Counted from the first letter of the stretch, positions 1-7,089 are shown. The stretch: 7,950 bases of DNA from JBDGRJ01 sp042218115 (GCA_042218115.1 JBDGRJ010000008.1:1-7950); one strand, 5' to 3'. Program-made: numbers and translations. Notes: generated by a model from the letters alone, not told the origin.

Positions 1-1568
1 GTCAAGGAAATATTATCAGAAGCCCTTCAGATAAGAGGTTGAAAGAAGATATAAAATCAGTAAAACAACCACTACAAAAAGTAGTTGAACTGGATGGTGT
101 CACTTACGGTTGGAAGGATGAAAATAGGTTCGGTCCTGATAGAAATATAGGCTTACTAGCTCAAGAAGTGAATGAAACAGTACCACAAGCAGTAGAAACT
201 GGTGGAGAATATATGTCTGTAAACTACAATAATATCACAGCCCTGCTTGTAGAAGCTGTAAAAAAGCAACAGGAGAAGATTGAAAGTATTTCGACTGGAA
301 AACAAATTCAAGGCAGCACATCTAATATGGAAAATGACCGAATAGGGCTTGCAAGCTCCAGTGAGTTTGGAAAAATAAAAGTAGAAGGACACACTACCTT
401 CGGAGAGGATACGGTCGGAGAGGCGGTAGTTAAGCGTGGCTACAAAAAAGTTAATGTCGATTTTGAGAATAAGTACGGACAGCAGCCGATAGTAACGGCC
501 AATCAGATGGGCAGCCCTATCGATGGGTTAAATTACTCAGTAAAAGACGTATCAACAGCCGGCTTTACGATAGTACTTAATGACAGGTATGAAAAAGATA
601 TCAAGTTCAGTTGGCATGCTTTTGCTGCCGGAGAAGAGAGCAAAGTTCATCTCTCCGGTGGTACGACCTCAACTTTGGAGATAAACGTAGAAGAGATAAA
701 AGGCTGTACTGACCCTGAGGCTGAAAATTATGACCCAAATGCTACGAAAGACGATGGCAGCTGTAAGATACCCGGGTGTATCGATGTAAAGGCTGATAAT
801 TATGATCCTAACGCCACTATAGGTGACGGCAGCTGTAGTTACTCAGAATCTAAAGATAAAGAGGGGGGCAATAAAGATAAGAACAGTGATAACACCTCTT
901 CTGCTTCAGATAATACCTCCAGCACTAAATCAAATAAAGATCAGACCTCAGAGAATACTACAACCAGCACTGACAAGACAAACTCTACTCAAACTACCTC
1001 TAGTACTGACAAGAATCAAAGCAGCGATCAAGACACCACCACCTCTACTACTAAGCAGCAGAGCGACAAAAAAGACAATAAAGAAAACCAAAATTCGACT
1101 ACAAGCACAAAACAAACTGAAAGCAACTCCAATAATAAAGTGACCGATACTAACCCTACCTCAAGCGACAAGAAGACAGTTGAAAAAAAAGATAAAGATA
1201 GTGGTGGTTCAAGCTCCAACACCTCAACAACAAAAACAGATGCCACTAAACCCGAGATTAGTATGAATGGACCAAAGAGTATTACTATAGATCGAGGCAC
1301 TGAGTATGTTGACAAAGGTGCAACCGCCTCGGATAATATTGATGGGGATTTGACGGATCAGATTAAAACTAGCAATAATGTAGATACCTCAAAGCCGGGA
1401 AGTTACTCGGTCGAATATAAAGTCAAAGACCAAGCTGGCAATGAGTCTGTGAAAGTCAGAGAGGTCATTGTAGAGAAGGTAGTACAAGATACTAAAGATA
1501 ATAGTACTACTACACAAAAAACTACGACCGGACAAACAGATACTACATCTACATCAACAAGTAGCTAA
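1..1568 (+). CDS. Modular surface/fibre protein with internal peptidase S74 (intramolecular chaperone) domain, 5' partial
   Basis: The reading frame is open from base 3, so the true start lies left of the window. The TTG at 39 falls inside a conserved motif and is not the start. Numbering from the first whole codon, residues 9-14 read SDKRLK. This is the hallmark entry of the peptidase S74 chaperone domain, with Ser9 (27-29) and Lys14 (42-44) at the S-x4-K spacing of the self-cleaving dyad in phage tailspikes. The domain ends near nt 300 in a short coiled coil. Next come a beta domain (about 440-630) resembling H-type lectins, two Cys-bounded repeats (702-836), a Ser/Thr/Asn/Lys/Asp-rich stalk (837-1244), a DUF5011-like Ig domain (about 1245-1480, with a DNIDGDLT motif) and a Ser/Thr tail. 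No C-terminal LPXTG motif or membrane helix is seen, so any anchor must be N-terminal. Family knowledge: S74 domains trimerise fibres and then cut themselves off. Inferred role: cell-surface adhesin or fibre. A prophage fibre is less likely, since no phage genes are nearby. Confidence 0.85.
   Translation, partial: QGNIIRSPSDKRLKEDIKSVKQPLQKVVELDGVTYGWKDENRFGPDRNIGLLAQEVNETVPQAVETGGEYMSVNYNNITALLVEAVKKQQEKIESISTGKQIQGSTSNMENDRIGLASSSEFGKIKVEGHTTFGEDTVGEAVVKRGYKKVNVDFENKYGQQPIVTANQMGSPIDGLNYSVKDVSTAGFTIVLNDRYEKDIKFSWHAFAAGEESKVHLSGGTTSTLEINVEEIKGCTDPEAENYDPNATKDDGSCKIPGCIDVKADNYDPNATIGDGSCSYSESKDKEGGNKDKNSDNTSSASDNTSSTKSNKDQTSENTTTSTDKTNSTQTTSSTDKNQSSDQDTTTSTTKQQSDKKDNKENQNSTTSTKQTESNSNNKVTDTNPTSSDKKTVEKKDKDSGGSSSNTSTTKTDATKPEISMNGPKSITIDRGTEYVDKGATASDNIDGDLTDQIKTSNNVDTSKPGSYSVEYKVKDQAGNESVKVREVIVEKVVQDTKDNSTTTQKTTTGQTDTTSTSTSS
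702..836 (+). repeat. Two tandem Cys-bounded Asp/Asn-rich repeats in the surface protein
   Basis: Two 63-base units (702-764 and 774-836) are separated by 9 bases. Each encodes 21 residues starting Gly-Cys and ending DGSC, with a shared NYDPNAT core; 15 of 21 residues are identical. This is the GC-x-D-x2-A-x-NY-x-P-x-A-x3-DGSC type of module common in secreted proteins of Bacteroidetes and other environmental bacteria. The paired cysteines suggest one disulfide per unit, and the Asp/Asn pattern suggests calcium binding. Both are inferences from composition. Confidence 0.85.
837..1244 (+). other. Low-complexity Ser/Thr/Asn/Lys/Asp stalk within the surface protein
   Basis: This encodes about 136 residues made almost entirely of Ser, Thr, Lys, Asp, Asn, Gln and Glu, with almost no hydrophobic residues and no exact long repeat unit. 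It sits between the Cys repeats and the DUF5011-like domain, where a flexible, possibly glycosylated spacer would hold the Ig domain away from the cell. Open frames seen here in other registers and on the other strand are by-products of this biased composition. Confidence 0.7.
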
Positions 1569-1584
1569 TTACTAAATTAATTTT

Positions 1585-2334
1585 ATGGAGCCAAGTAACC
1601 AAAATCTACAGAATAAAGAGGGCATGTCACGACTAAAGAAATTCGGAGTTTTATTATTGGTATTGTTTTTAATAGCTTCTATCTTTGGTCTTATTCTTTT
1701 CTATCAAAAGTATCAGGAGTCACGACAAAAAATTCAAACTCTAAAAGAGCAGCAACCTAGCAAACTTGATAAGAGCAGAAAACAACAAATAATAAATGAT
1801 CTAAGCCAACATATGATTTTACCTGATTCTGAGCCCGCGCTAGCAACGATTTCAAACCCTAAAGAAATGGCAAAAAGAGATGACTTCTTTAAATCAGCCC
1901 AAAAGGGTGATGTGATGCTTGTCTACCCCTCTAAAGCTATTATGTACAGGCCGAGCCAGGATAAAATAGTAGATGTTCGTCCTGTAGTTAGAAGAGGGGC
2001 TAACCTAGGAGCAGGTGGTTCTTCTGTTGAAAATAGAAGTGCACAACAAAACCAACAGAAGCTATTATCGGTAGAGCTGAGAGGGGCTTTAACTAAAAAG
2101 CAGATTTCAGCTTTGACTAAGCAAGTGGAATCTCTGGCTGGTTATAAAGTAGCACGATCTAGACAATCTACTAGCAGTTATCAAAATACTACGATTGTAA
2201 ATAAAACCAAGCAAAGTATAGATCAACTTGAACAACGATTCGATACCCAGGCTACTACTACCTTGCCTAGTACAGAAAGTACCAGCACTGCAGATGTGAT
2301 TATTTTAATAGGACAAGACTTAATACAACAATAA
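1585..2334 (+). CDS. Membrane-anchored protein with stand-alone LytR_C-like domain
   Basis: The product has 249 residues: a short polar N-terminus, one strong membrane helix (about 20-40), a short charged coiled coil (41-57), a conserved-looking block (76-132, with ILPDSEPALATI and later KAIMYRPS), a Gly/Ser/Gln linker, and a C-terminal domain (161-246). The last domain has the LytR_C pattern: a beta strand (VELRG), a helix, a GYKV strand, a Y-x-N-T-T-I-V strand, a helix, and a closing ADVIILIGQD strand. LytR_C is normally found at the end of LytR-CpsA-Psr wall-polymer transferases, but here the catalytic LCP domain is absent. The topology predicts most of the protein lies outside the membrane. 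The start at 1585 has no Shine-Dalgarno. An in-frame ATG at 1624, just ahead of the RLKK-plus-helix segment, is a plausible alternative. It lies 16 bases after the surface protein and 1 base before the next gene. Function is unknown; a cell-wall or glycan-binding role is inference. Confidence 0.75.
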   Translation: MEPSNQNLQNKEGMSRLKKFGVLLLVLFLIASIFGLILFYQKYQESRQKIQTLKEQQPSKLDKSRKQQIINDLSQHMILPDSEPALATISNPKEMAKRDDFFKSAQKGDVMLVYPSKAIMYRPSQDKIVDVRPVVRRGANLGAGGSSVENRSAQQNQQKLLSVELRGALTKKQISALTKQVESLAGYKVARSRQSTSSYQNTTIVNKTKQSIDQLEQRFDTQATTTLPSTESTSTADVIILIGQDLIQQ

Positions 2335-2335
2335 T

Positions 2336-2800
2336 ATGAGTCTTAGCTTTACTGAAGATGCAAAAATACCGGTTTTATGGGTAGTGTTTGTTGTGGTTTT
2401 GTTGGTAATTTTAATATCAGGTGGTTATTATTATCAAAAAAGCTTTCAAAGCGATGATAAGCCAAAACAATTTAAGGCCGTATTTTTAACCAACGGACAA
2501 GTATATTTTGGTAAGATAAGAACAAACTACAGAAATCGGGATTGGATGCATTTAGAAGATGTTTATTATCTTCAGCTGCAACAGTCTCTACAGGGGCAAA
2601 ATAAAAACACAGCCGAAAGCTTAAAAGAATCCGATGTTACTCTGGCTAAACTGGGAAATGAGATTCATGGACCTAAGGATGAAATGAAAATAAACCGAGA
2701 GCATGTCTTATTTATAGAGACTCTGACTTCTGACTCTAAAGTTATATCGGCTATAAAAAAGCATAAACAAAAAAGCAAACAAGCTAGTATGAAACAGTAA
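2336..2800 (+). CDS. Small membrane-anchored protein of unknown function, CPR-type
   Basis: The product has 154 residues: a short N-terminus, one membrane helix (11-33) ending in a Tyr cluster, then a polar domain of about 100 residues and a Lys-rich tail (140-154). Within the domain are an FLTNGQVYFGKI strand pair (50-61), a DVYYLQLQ strand (75-82) and a KLGNEIHGPKDEM-x-I-N-REHVLFIE segment (105-128). I recognise this arrangement as similar to uncharacterised Patescibacteria proteins, but no function is known to me. Compact beta-strand pairs with Gly-rich turns suggest a small barrel or sandwich outside the membrane. The ATG follows the upstream stop codon by a single base, so the two are probably translated together and may act in one complex. 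Confidence 0.72.
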   Translation: MSLSFTEDAKIPVLWVVFVVVLLVILISGGYYYQKSFQSDDKPKQFKAVFLTNGQVYFGKIRTNYRNRDWMHLEDVYYLQLQQSLQGQNKNTAESLKESDVTLAKLGNEIHGPKDEMKINREHVLFIETLTSDSKVISAIKKHKQKSKQASMKQ

Positions 2801-2828
2801 GATCGAGTTAGATATACAAGGTCGTGAC

Positions 2829-2862
2829 TTCGCATTTTTATTGCTTTTATTTATAATATAAT
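2829..2862 (+). promoter_or_regulatory. Candidate promoter for the ATPase operon
   Basis: Two perfect TATAAT hexamers overlap by one base at 2852-2857 and 2857-2862. A weak -35 candidate, TTCGCA at 2829-2834 (four of six consensus bases), lies 17 bases ahead of the first. It falls in the largest gap of the window (2801-2883). Transcripts would begin around 2865-2870, leaving a leader of roughly 15-20 bases before the ATG at 2884. The AT-rich context could produce such hexamers by chance. Confidence 0.45.
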
Positions 2863-2883
2863 TGTAATTGTGCAAGAACTATT

Positions 2884-4419
2884 ATGCCAACTCACCACTT
2901 AAAAAAAGAGAACGAACAACAGAAAGAAGAAGATGTGTGCTTGTTTGGAAAGACTGATTTTCGGGACCAGATGAAAAGGTTTGGTATTAAGCTGGATGAT
3001 AGACGTAGACATATGTATGTAATAGGCAAGACCGGTATGGGAAAGACTACTATGTTGGAGAATATGATTCTCCAAGACATCCATAAAGGACATGGGGTGG
3101 GTCTAGTGGATCCTCACGGCGATTTTGCCGAAAAGATAGTAGACTATATACCGTCTCATCGCATCAACGATGTAGTATATATTAACCCAGCAGACAGAGA
3201 GCATCCGATAGGGTTTAACGTGCTTGAGGTGCAAAATGATGAGCAGAAAGATCTGGTGGCCTCCAGTCTGATGGGTATCTTCCAAAAGATTTGGCCCGAT
3301 GTTTGGAGTTCGAGAATGGAATATATCTTAAACAATACCTTGCTTGGGTTGTTACATTACCCACAAAAAACTACCCTTTTGGGTATCAATAGGATGCTGG
3401 GTGATAAAAGCTATAGGGACAAGATAGTTAGCAAGATTCAAGATCCTGTGGTAAAATCTTTTTGGGAGGATGAGTTCGCTGGTTACTCTGAACGCTATAG
3501 AACTAAAGCTGTAGCCGCTATACAAAACAAGATCGGCCAGTTCCTTTCATCTAATTTGATTAGAAATATTGTCGGACAAGTCAGCTCCACGATCAACACC
3601 AGAGAGATAATGGACTCGGGCAAGATTATGATCATGAACTTGTCCAAAGGTAAGGTGGGAGAGGATAATATGAGACTCCTTGGGGGTATGTTCATCACAA
3701 AGCTGCAACTATCAGCTATGAGCAGAGTCGATACTCCCGAGCATCTGCGCAAAGACTTTATGCTGTATGTAGATGAGTTTCAGAACTTTGCTACTCCGAG
3801 CTTTGCCAATATGCTATCCGAGGCCAGAAAATACCGCTTGAGCCTGATTATGGCTCATCAATATATTGCACAGCTGAGTGAAGAAGTTCGGGATGCGGTT
3901 TTTGGCAATGTGGGCAGTCTGATATCATTTAGAGTAGGAGCTGCTGATGCAGAGTTTTTAGAGCAGGAGTTTTCGCCTGTATTTACCCAGCAAGATCTGG
4001 TTAACCTCTCAAAGTATCATATCTTCTTGAAGCTTATGATAGATGGAGTTGCCTCCCAGCCTTTTAGCGCAAAGACCTTGCCTCCACTTGGTAATTCTAC
4101 TGGGGTCAAAGATAAGGTAGTAAAAGTTAGCAGAGAAAGATATGGCAGAGATAGGGAAGAGGTAGCAGAAAAGATAGCTAAATGGAGTGGTAAAAATATC
4201 GATCATGCACAAGTAGAAGAAGACAGTAAGCAGTCTGATGATAAGGATGAAAATAACAGCTCTGATGAGAATGATACGCAAGATAAATCTACAGATCAGC
4301 AACCAGAGGATAAAAACCAGCAAGATGAGGACTCTAATAAGACTCAACATGAAGCAGAAAACACGCAACAAAAAGAAGAACTATCTTTAAGTGAGTTAAA
4401 AAATAAACAAGATAACTAA
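2884..4419 (+). CDS. VirD4/TraD-like type IV secretion coupling ATPase, soluble form
   Basis: The product is a 511-residue P-loop ATPase of the DUF87/TraG-TraD/VirD4 group (HerA-FtsK superfamily), whose members pump DNA or protein substrates. Walker A is GKTGMGKT (48-55). A VDPHGD motif (75-80) follows the next strand. Walker B is MLYVDEFQNF (293-302) with Asp297 and Glu298, and the MAHQY segment (323-327) carries the polar residue usual after Walker B. Conserved RINDVVYINP (93-102) and FNVLE (111-115) are typical of this family. There are no N-terminal membrane helices, unlike VirD4 proper. After about residue 440 a highly acidic Asp/Glu/Gln/Asn/Ser tail of some 70 residues looks disordered. 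No relaxase, VirB4 or other mating-pair genes lie nearby, so plasmid conjugation is not supported. DNA export or uptake, or protein secretion, is inferred. The ATG at 2884 lacks a Shine-Dalgarno; the next gene follows after 10 bases. Confidence 0.85.
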   Translation: MPTHHLKKENEQQKEEDVCLFGKTDFRDQMKRFGIKLDDRRRHMYVIGKTGMGKTTMLENMILQDIHKGHGVGLVDPHGDFAEKIVDYIPSHRINDVVYINPADREHPIGFNVLEVQNDEQKDLVASSLMGIFQKIWPDVWSSRMEYILNNTLLGLLHYPQKTTLLGINRMLGDKSYRDKIVSKIQDPVVKSFWEDEFAGYSERYRTKAVAAIQNKIGQFLSSNLIRNIVGQVSSTINTREIMDSGKIMIMNLSKGKVGEDNMRLLGGMFITKLQLSAMSRVDTPEHLRKDFMLYVDEFQNFATPSFANMLSEARKYRLSLIMAHQYIAQLSEEVRDAVFGNVGSLISFRVGAADAEFLEQEFSPVFTQQDLVNLSKYHIFLKLMIDGVASQPFSAKTLPPLGNSTGVKDKVVKVSRERYGRDREEVAEKIAKWSGKNIDHAQVEEDSKQSDDKDENNSSDENDTQDKSTDQQPEDKNQQDEDSNKTQHEAENTQQKEELSLSELKNKQDN

Positions 4420-4429
4420 ATAAATAATT

Positions 4430-6763
4430 ATGAGTTTTTTAGAGTCAGTAAGGGAAAAAGAGCAGCAAGGAGGATCATGGTTGAGTAAGTTATCGGTGTT
4501 TATATTTATCGCGGGATCGATTGTTTTACCGTTGTTCTTTCTGCCTGTTGTGCAAGATTTCATCAATACACCAAAGCTATACTTCTTGTATGGTATAGAT
4601 TTGATAGTCTTATTTTTGTTTTTATTGGAGATGGTAATATCCAAACGTGCTGTCTTCCGTAGCAGTTTTTTAGGGGTTCCGATACTAGTATTTATCTTAA
4701 TTTCAGTTATTTCAGCCGGCCTGTCAATTATCCCCTCGATAAGCTTAATTGGTAAGGCTGGAACTTTTGTATTGAACTTTGCATTTATATTAGCCTTGGG
4801 TTTGTGGTTTTGGCTTTTAGTGCAAGTAATAAAAACTACCAGAGAGTGGCAGTATCTTATTAGCAGCTTATTAATATCGGGCTGTGTAGCAGGCTTAGTG
4901 TTTTTGTTTAAAGATATCTCAATAGTAAATTACTTATTACCCAGTGAAATATTTAACCCTGTTAGTAATTCCAATAGTCTGTTCGGTATCTTTATGGCTA
5001 CTATAGGTATTATGGCACTGGGGCTAATGCAGATAAAAGAGAGGAGGTGGGAGATGCAGATTTTACCTCTATTTACAGTACTGATAAGTGTGGCATCTCT
5101 GCTTCGTTTAGGTTTTGATACACCTCTTATAATATTCTCTGCCGGATTGGCCTTGTTGTTGGTTATAGGCACAGTAATGCTCGAATCCAGTAGGACTTCT
5201 GTAATATCTCTGGTATTCGGCCTGTTCATCGGGTCGACCTTAATGTTATTTTTAGGAGTACCTGACTTTGCAACAGCCAATCTACCTTCGGAGGTATCAA
5301 TAAATGCTTCGACCTCCTGGAGTATTGCCTCGGATACTGCTCTGGAGGGAATTAAATCGTTTTTAGTCGGTTCGGGGCCCGGCACTTTTGTGCAGGACTT
5401 CTCAAAGTACAGACCGGAGAGTATGAATATGAACTCAATAGCCTGGACTACCAGATTTGAAAGACCATATAATACCTTCTTTGCTTTGTTGTCTGAGTTT
5501 GGCATATTAGGCTTGGTGGCCTTCTTCGGTGTTATTTTTGTAGCTGCTGGAGGTATATACAGCGGTTGGAATAAGACCAGACCTTCTGTGTGGCAAAAGG
5601 TAAAGGACAAATTGGAGCAAGAGAAGAAGTCTCTCAAATCAGTAAGATTAGAAGTATTTATAGTAGTGATTGCTTGGTTTTGTGTGACCCTGGGGATGTT
5701 CTTCTCATTTTATGATGTTGCTTTGTGGTGGCTCTGGATTACGACTTTGGGGCTGTCGGTAGTAGGGTTGGCCTCATTAGTGCCTTCTTTTGTACAAGAG
5801 AAAAGATTATCACTGGAGGTTTCACCTCGCTATTCTTTGCTGTTATCTTTTGGAATGATAGTCTTGGTCACAGTTATGGTTTTAGCTGGTGGTTATGGGA
5901 CACAAATTTTTCTAGCTGATATGTCTTTTACTAAAGCTGTAAATGCTAGTGATATTGAAAAGAAGGGTAAGTATATACAAGAGGCTCTTAGTTATCGTGA
6001 GTCTTATGCTCCCTACAAGGTGGCACAGGCTAGATACTTCTTGAATAAAGCCCGACAGGCAGCACAAAAAGAAAATAACAACAGACAAGTAGCTCAGTAT
6101 TTATCCAAGGCTGTAAATACTACCAAGGAGGCGACAGACTCAAGACCAAACAGTGTTGAGACCTGGGAAGCTTTAGCGTCTATGTATCTAAACTCTCAAA
6201 GGATGGTTCCAGGAGCAAATGAGTGGGCTATTAAAGCCCTCAAAAAAGCAATTGAGCTTGAGCCTACCAATCCTGAGCTTCATCGCAAATTAGGCAATGC
6301 CTATGCTTTTGCAGGCCAAAACGATAAGGCAAAAGAGTCGTTTCGCAAAGCAATTCAACTAAAGCCTGATTACGCTATTGCTTACATTCAGTTCTCGAAT
6401 TTGCTTGCCAGCCAAGAGAAGTTCACTCAAGCAATCTCTCTTTATCAGCCTATATTCAGCATCATCAAAGATTCCCCTCGAGCCTTATTCAACCTTGGTA
6501 GGCTCTATTATAACAGAAACGAGAAAGGGGATATGGACAGGGCTAAGCAAGTGCTGAGGCGTGCTGTAGACCTGTCTCCGAATTATGCAAATGCATTGTA
6601 TGCTTTAGGTTTGGTCTATAGAAACAAGGGAGATGTAGAGCAAGCACAGCAGTATTTTGATAAGGTACGAAAATTGACAGGCCAAAATATACAACTGGAA
6701 GATAAAAGGAGGCAGGTAGAAAACCCTCAGGTGACTCCTAAAAATGAACAAACCACACCATGA
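4430..6763 (+). CDS. O-antigen ligase/polymerase-like (Wzy_C) membrane protein fused to C-terminal TPR repeats
   Basis: The product has 777 residues. About thirteen membrane helices fill residues 20-490. A large outside loop (about 280-345) carries GSGPGTF (314-320) and leads to RPYNTFFALLSEFGILGL (345-362). This is the usual G-x-G-x-F ... yN-x4-l-x-E-x-Gi-x-G pattern of the Wzy_C region in O-antigen ligases and polymerases. After the last helix (467-490), residues about 500-755 are helical, with at least four TPR units (near 576-612, 615-646, 683-717 and 720-751) and a weaker one at 649-681. Several end in the typical A-x-x-L-x-P form. Family knowledge: such ligases move a lipid-linked glycan onto an acceptor on the outer face of the membrane. 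The TPR part should lie on the same side as the catalytic loop if the helix count is odd between them, which I cannot settle. Substrate unknown. The ATG has no Shine-Dalgarno and lies 10 bases after the ATPase gene. Confidence 0.8.
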   Translation: MSFLESVREKEQQGGSWLSKLSVFIFIAGSIVLPLFFLPVVQDFINTPKLYFLYGIDLIVLFLFLLEMVISKRAVFRSSFLGVPILVFILISVISAGLSIIPSISLIGKAGTFVLNFAFILALGLWFWLLVQVIKTTREWQYLISSLLISGCVAGLVFLFKDISIVNYLLPSEIFNPVSNSNSLFGIFMATIGIMALGLMQIKERRWEMQILPLFTVLISVASLLRLGFDTPLIIFSAGLALLLVIGTVMLESSRTSVISLVFGLFIGSTLMLFLGVPDFATANLPSEVSINASTSWSIASDTALEGIKSFLVGSGPGTFVQDFSKYRPESMNMNSIAWTTRFERPYNTFFALLSEFGILGLVAFFGVIFVAAGGIYSGWNKTRPSVWQKVKDKLEQEKKSLKSVRLEVFIVVIAWFCVTLGMFFSFYDVALWWLWITTLGLSVVGLASLVPSFVQEKRLSLEVSPRYSLLLSFGMIVLVTVMVLAGGYGTQIFLADMSFTKAVNASDIEKKGKYIQEALSYRESYAPYKVAQARYFLNKARQAAQKENNNRQVAQYLSKAVNTTKEATDSRPNSVETWEALASMYLNSQRMVPGANEWAIKALKKAIELEPTNPELHRKLGNAYAFAGQNDKAKESFRKAIQLKPDYAIAYIQFSNLLASQEKFTQAISLYQPIFSIIKDSPRALFNLGRLYYNRNEKGDMDRAKQVLRRAVDLSPNYANALYALGLVYRNKGDVEQAQQYFDKVRKLTGQNIQLEDKRRQVENPQVTPKNEQTTP

Positions 6764-7089
6764 TTTTCTCTACTGATTATAGACGTCCATTCTGGAAGGG
6801 GTTATTTCATGCACTGATAGTAGTCTTTTATTGTTTGTTCGTTTCGATGCTTTATCTATCACTGGTGGATATGGTACGAGAGCAAGTTCTGGCGTTAGCA
6901 AGATTAGCCTTTTGGTTATTCTTTGGTCTGGTCTCTATTGCTATAGTTGGTTATTTTATCTTCTTTGAGCCGATGAAGAAGATTTTAGCTGATAACTTTA
7001 AGGCCGGTGCAGTGATGGTAGCTTCTACTCTAGGTTGGTTGTTTACTTTTTTGATTATTTTCGTGCTAGGTTTTGCTTTGAATTTGTAG
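6760..7089 (+). CDS. Three-helix small membrane protein, function unknown
   Basis: The product has 109 residues with three hydrophobic helices (about 13-35, 46-68 and 84-107). A charged Asp/Arg/Glu turn separates the first two, and a conserved-looking FFEPMKKILADNFKAG loop (68-83) the second and third. The basic N-terminus (DYRRP) and the Lys-rich second loop would both face the cytoplasm only if one of the helices is re-entrant, so topology is uncertain. Its ATG overlaps the TGA of the ligase/TPR gene as ATGA, which argues for translational coupling and a shared complex or pathway. I do not recognise a named family; an accessory subunit of the upstream glycan enzyme is an inference from the overlap alone. 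Confidence 0.75.
   Translation: MIFSTDYRRPFWKGLFHALIVVFYCLFVSMLYLSLVDMVREQVLALARLAFWLFFGLVSIAIVGYFIFFEPMKKILADNFKAGAVMVASTLGWLFTFLIIFVLGFALNL

Noticed and set aside
39..41. TTG as start codon of the first gene
   Set aside because: The frame is open upstream to base 3, and the codon encodes the Leu of the conserved SDKRLK motif, so the gene begins outside the window.
823..1315. Open frames in a second + register (823-1143) and on the - strand (1028-1315)
   Set aside because: Both lie within the low-complexity stalk of the surface protein; their products are compositionally biased (Ile/Lys/Thr or Leu/Val/Ser runs) with no domain features.
1..1568. Prophage tail-fibre origin of the first gene
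   Set aside because: S74 domains are common in phages, but no structural, lysis or integrase genes appear and the downstream modules are of cell-surface type; the upstream side is not visible, so it is not fully excluded.
2819..2850. Possible terminator after the 154-residue gene (AAGGTC-GT-GACTT followed by T-rich DNA)
   Set aside because: The stem has only three Watson-Crick pairs plus a wobble with a 2-base loop, and the T tract is interrupted; it is not a convincing intrinsic terminator.
4930..5637. A 235-codon open frame on the - strand
   Set aside because: It is fully inside the membrane part of the ligase-like gene, which has clear motifs in the + frame; the - product shows no coherent helices or motifs.
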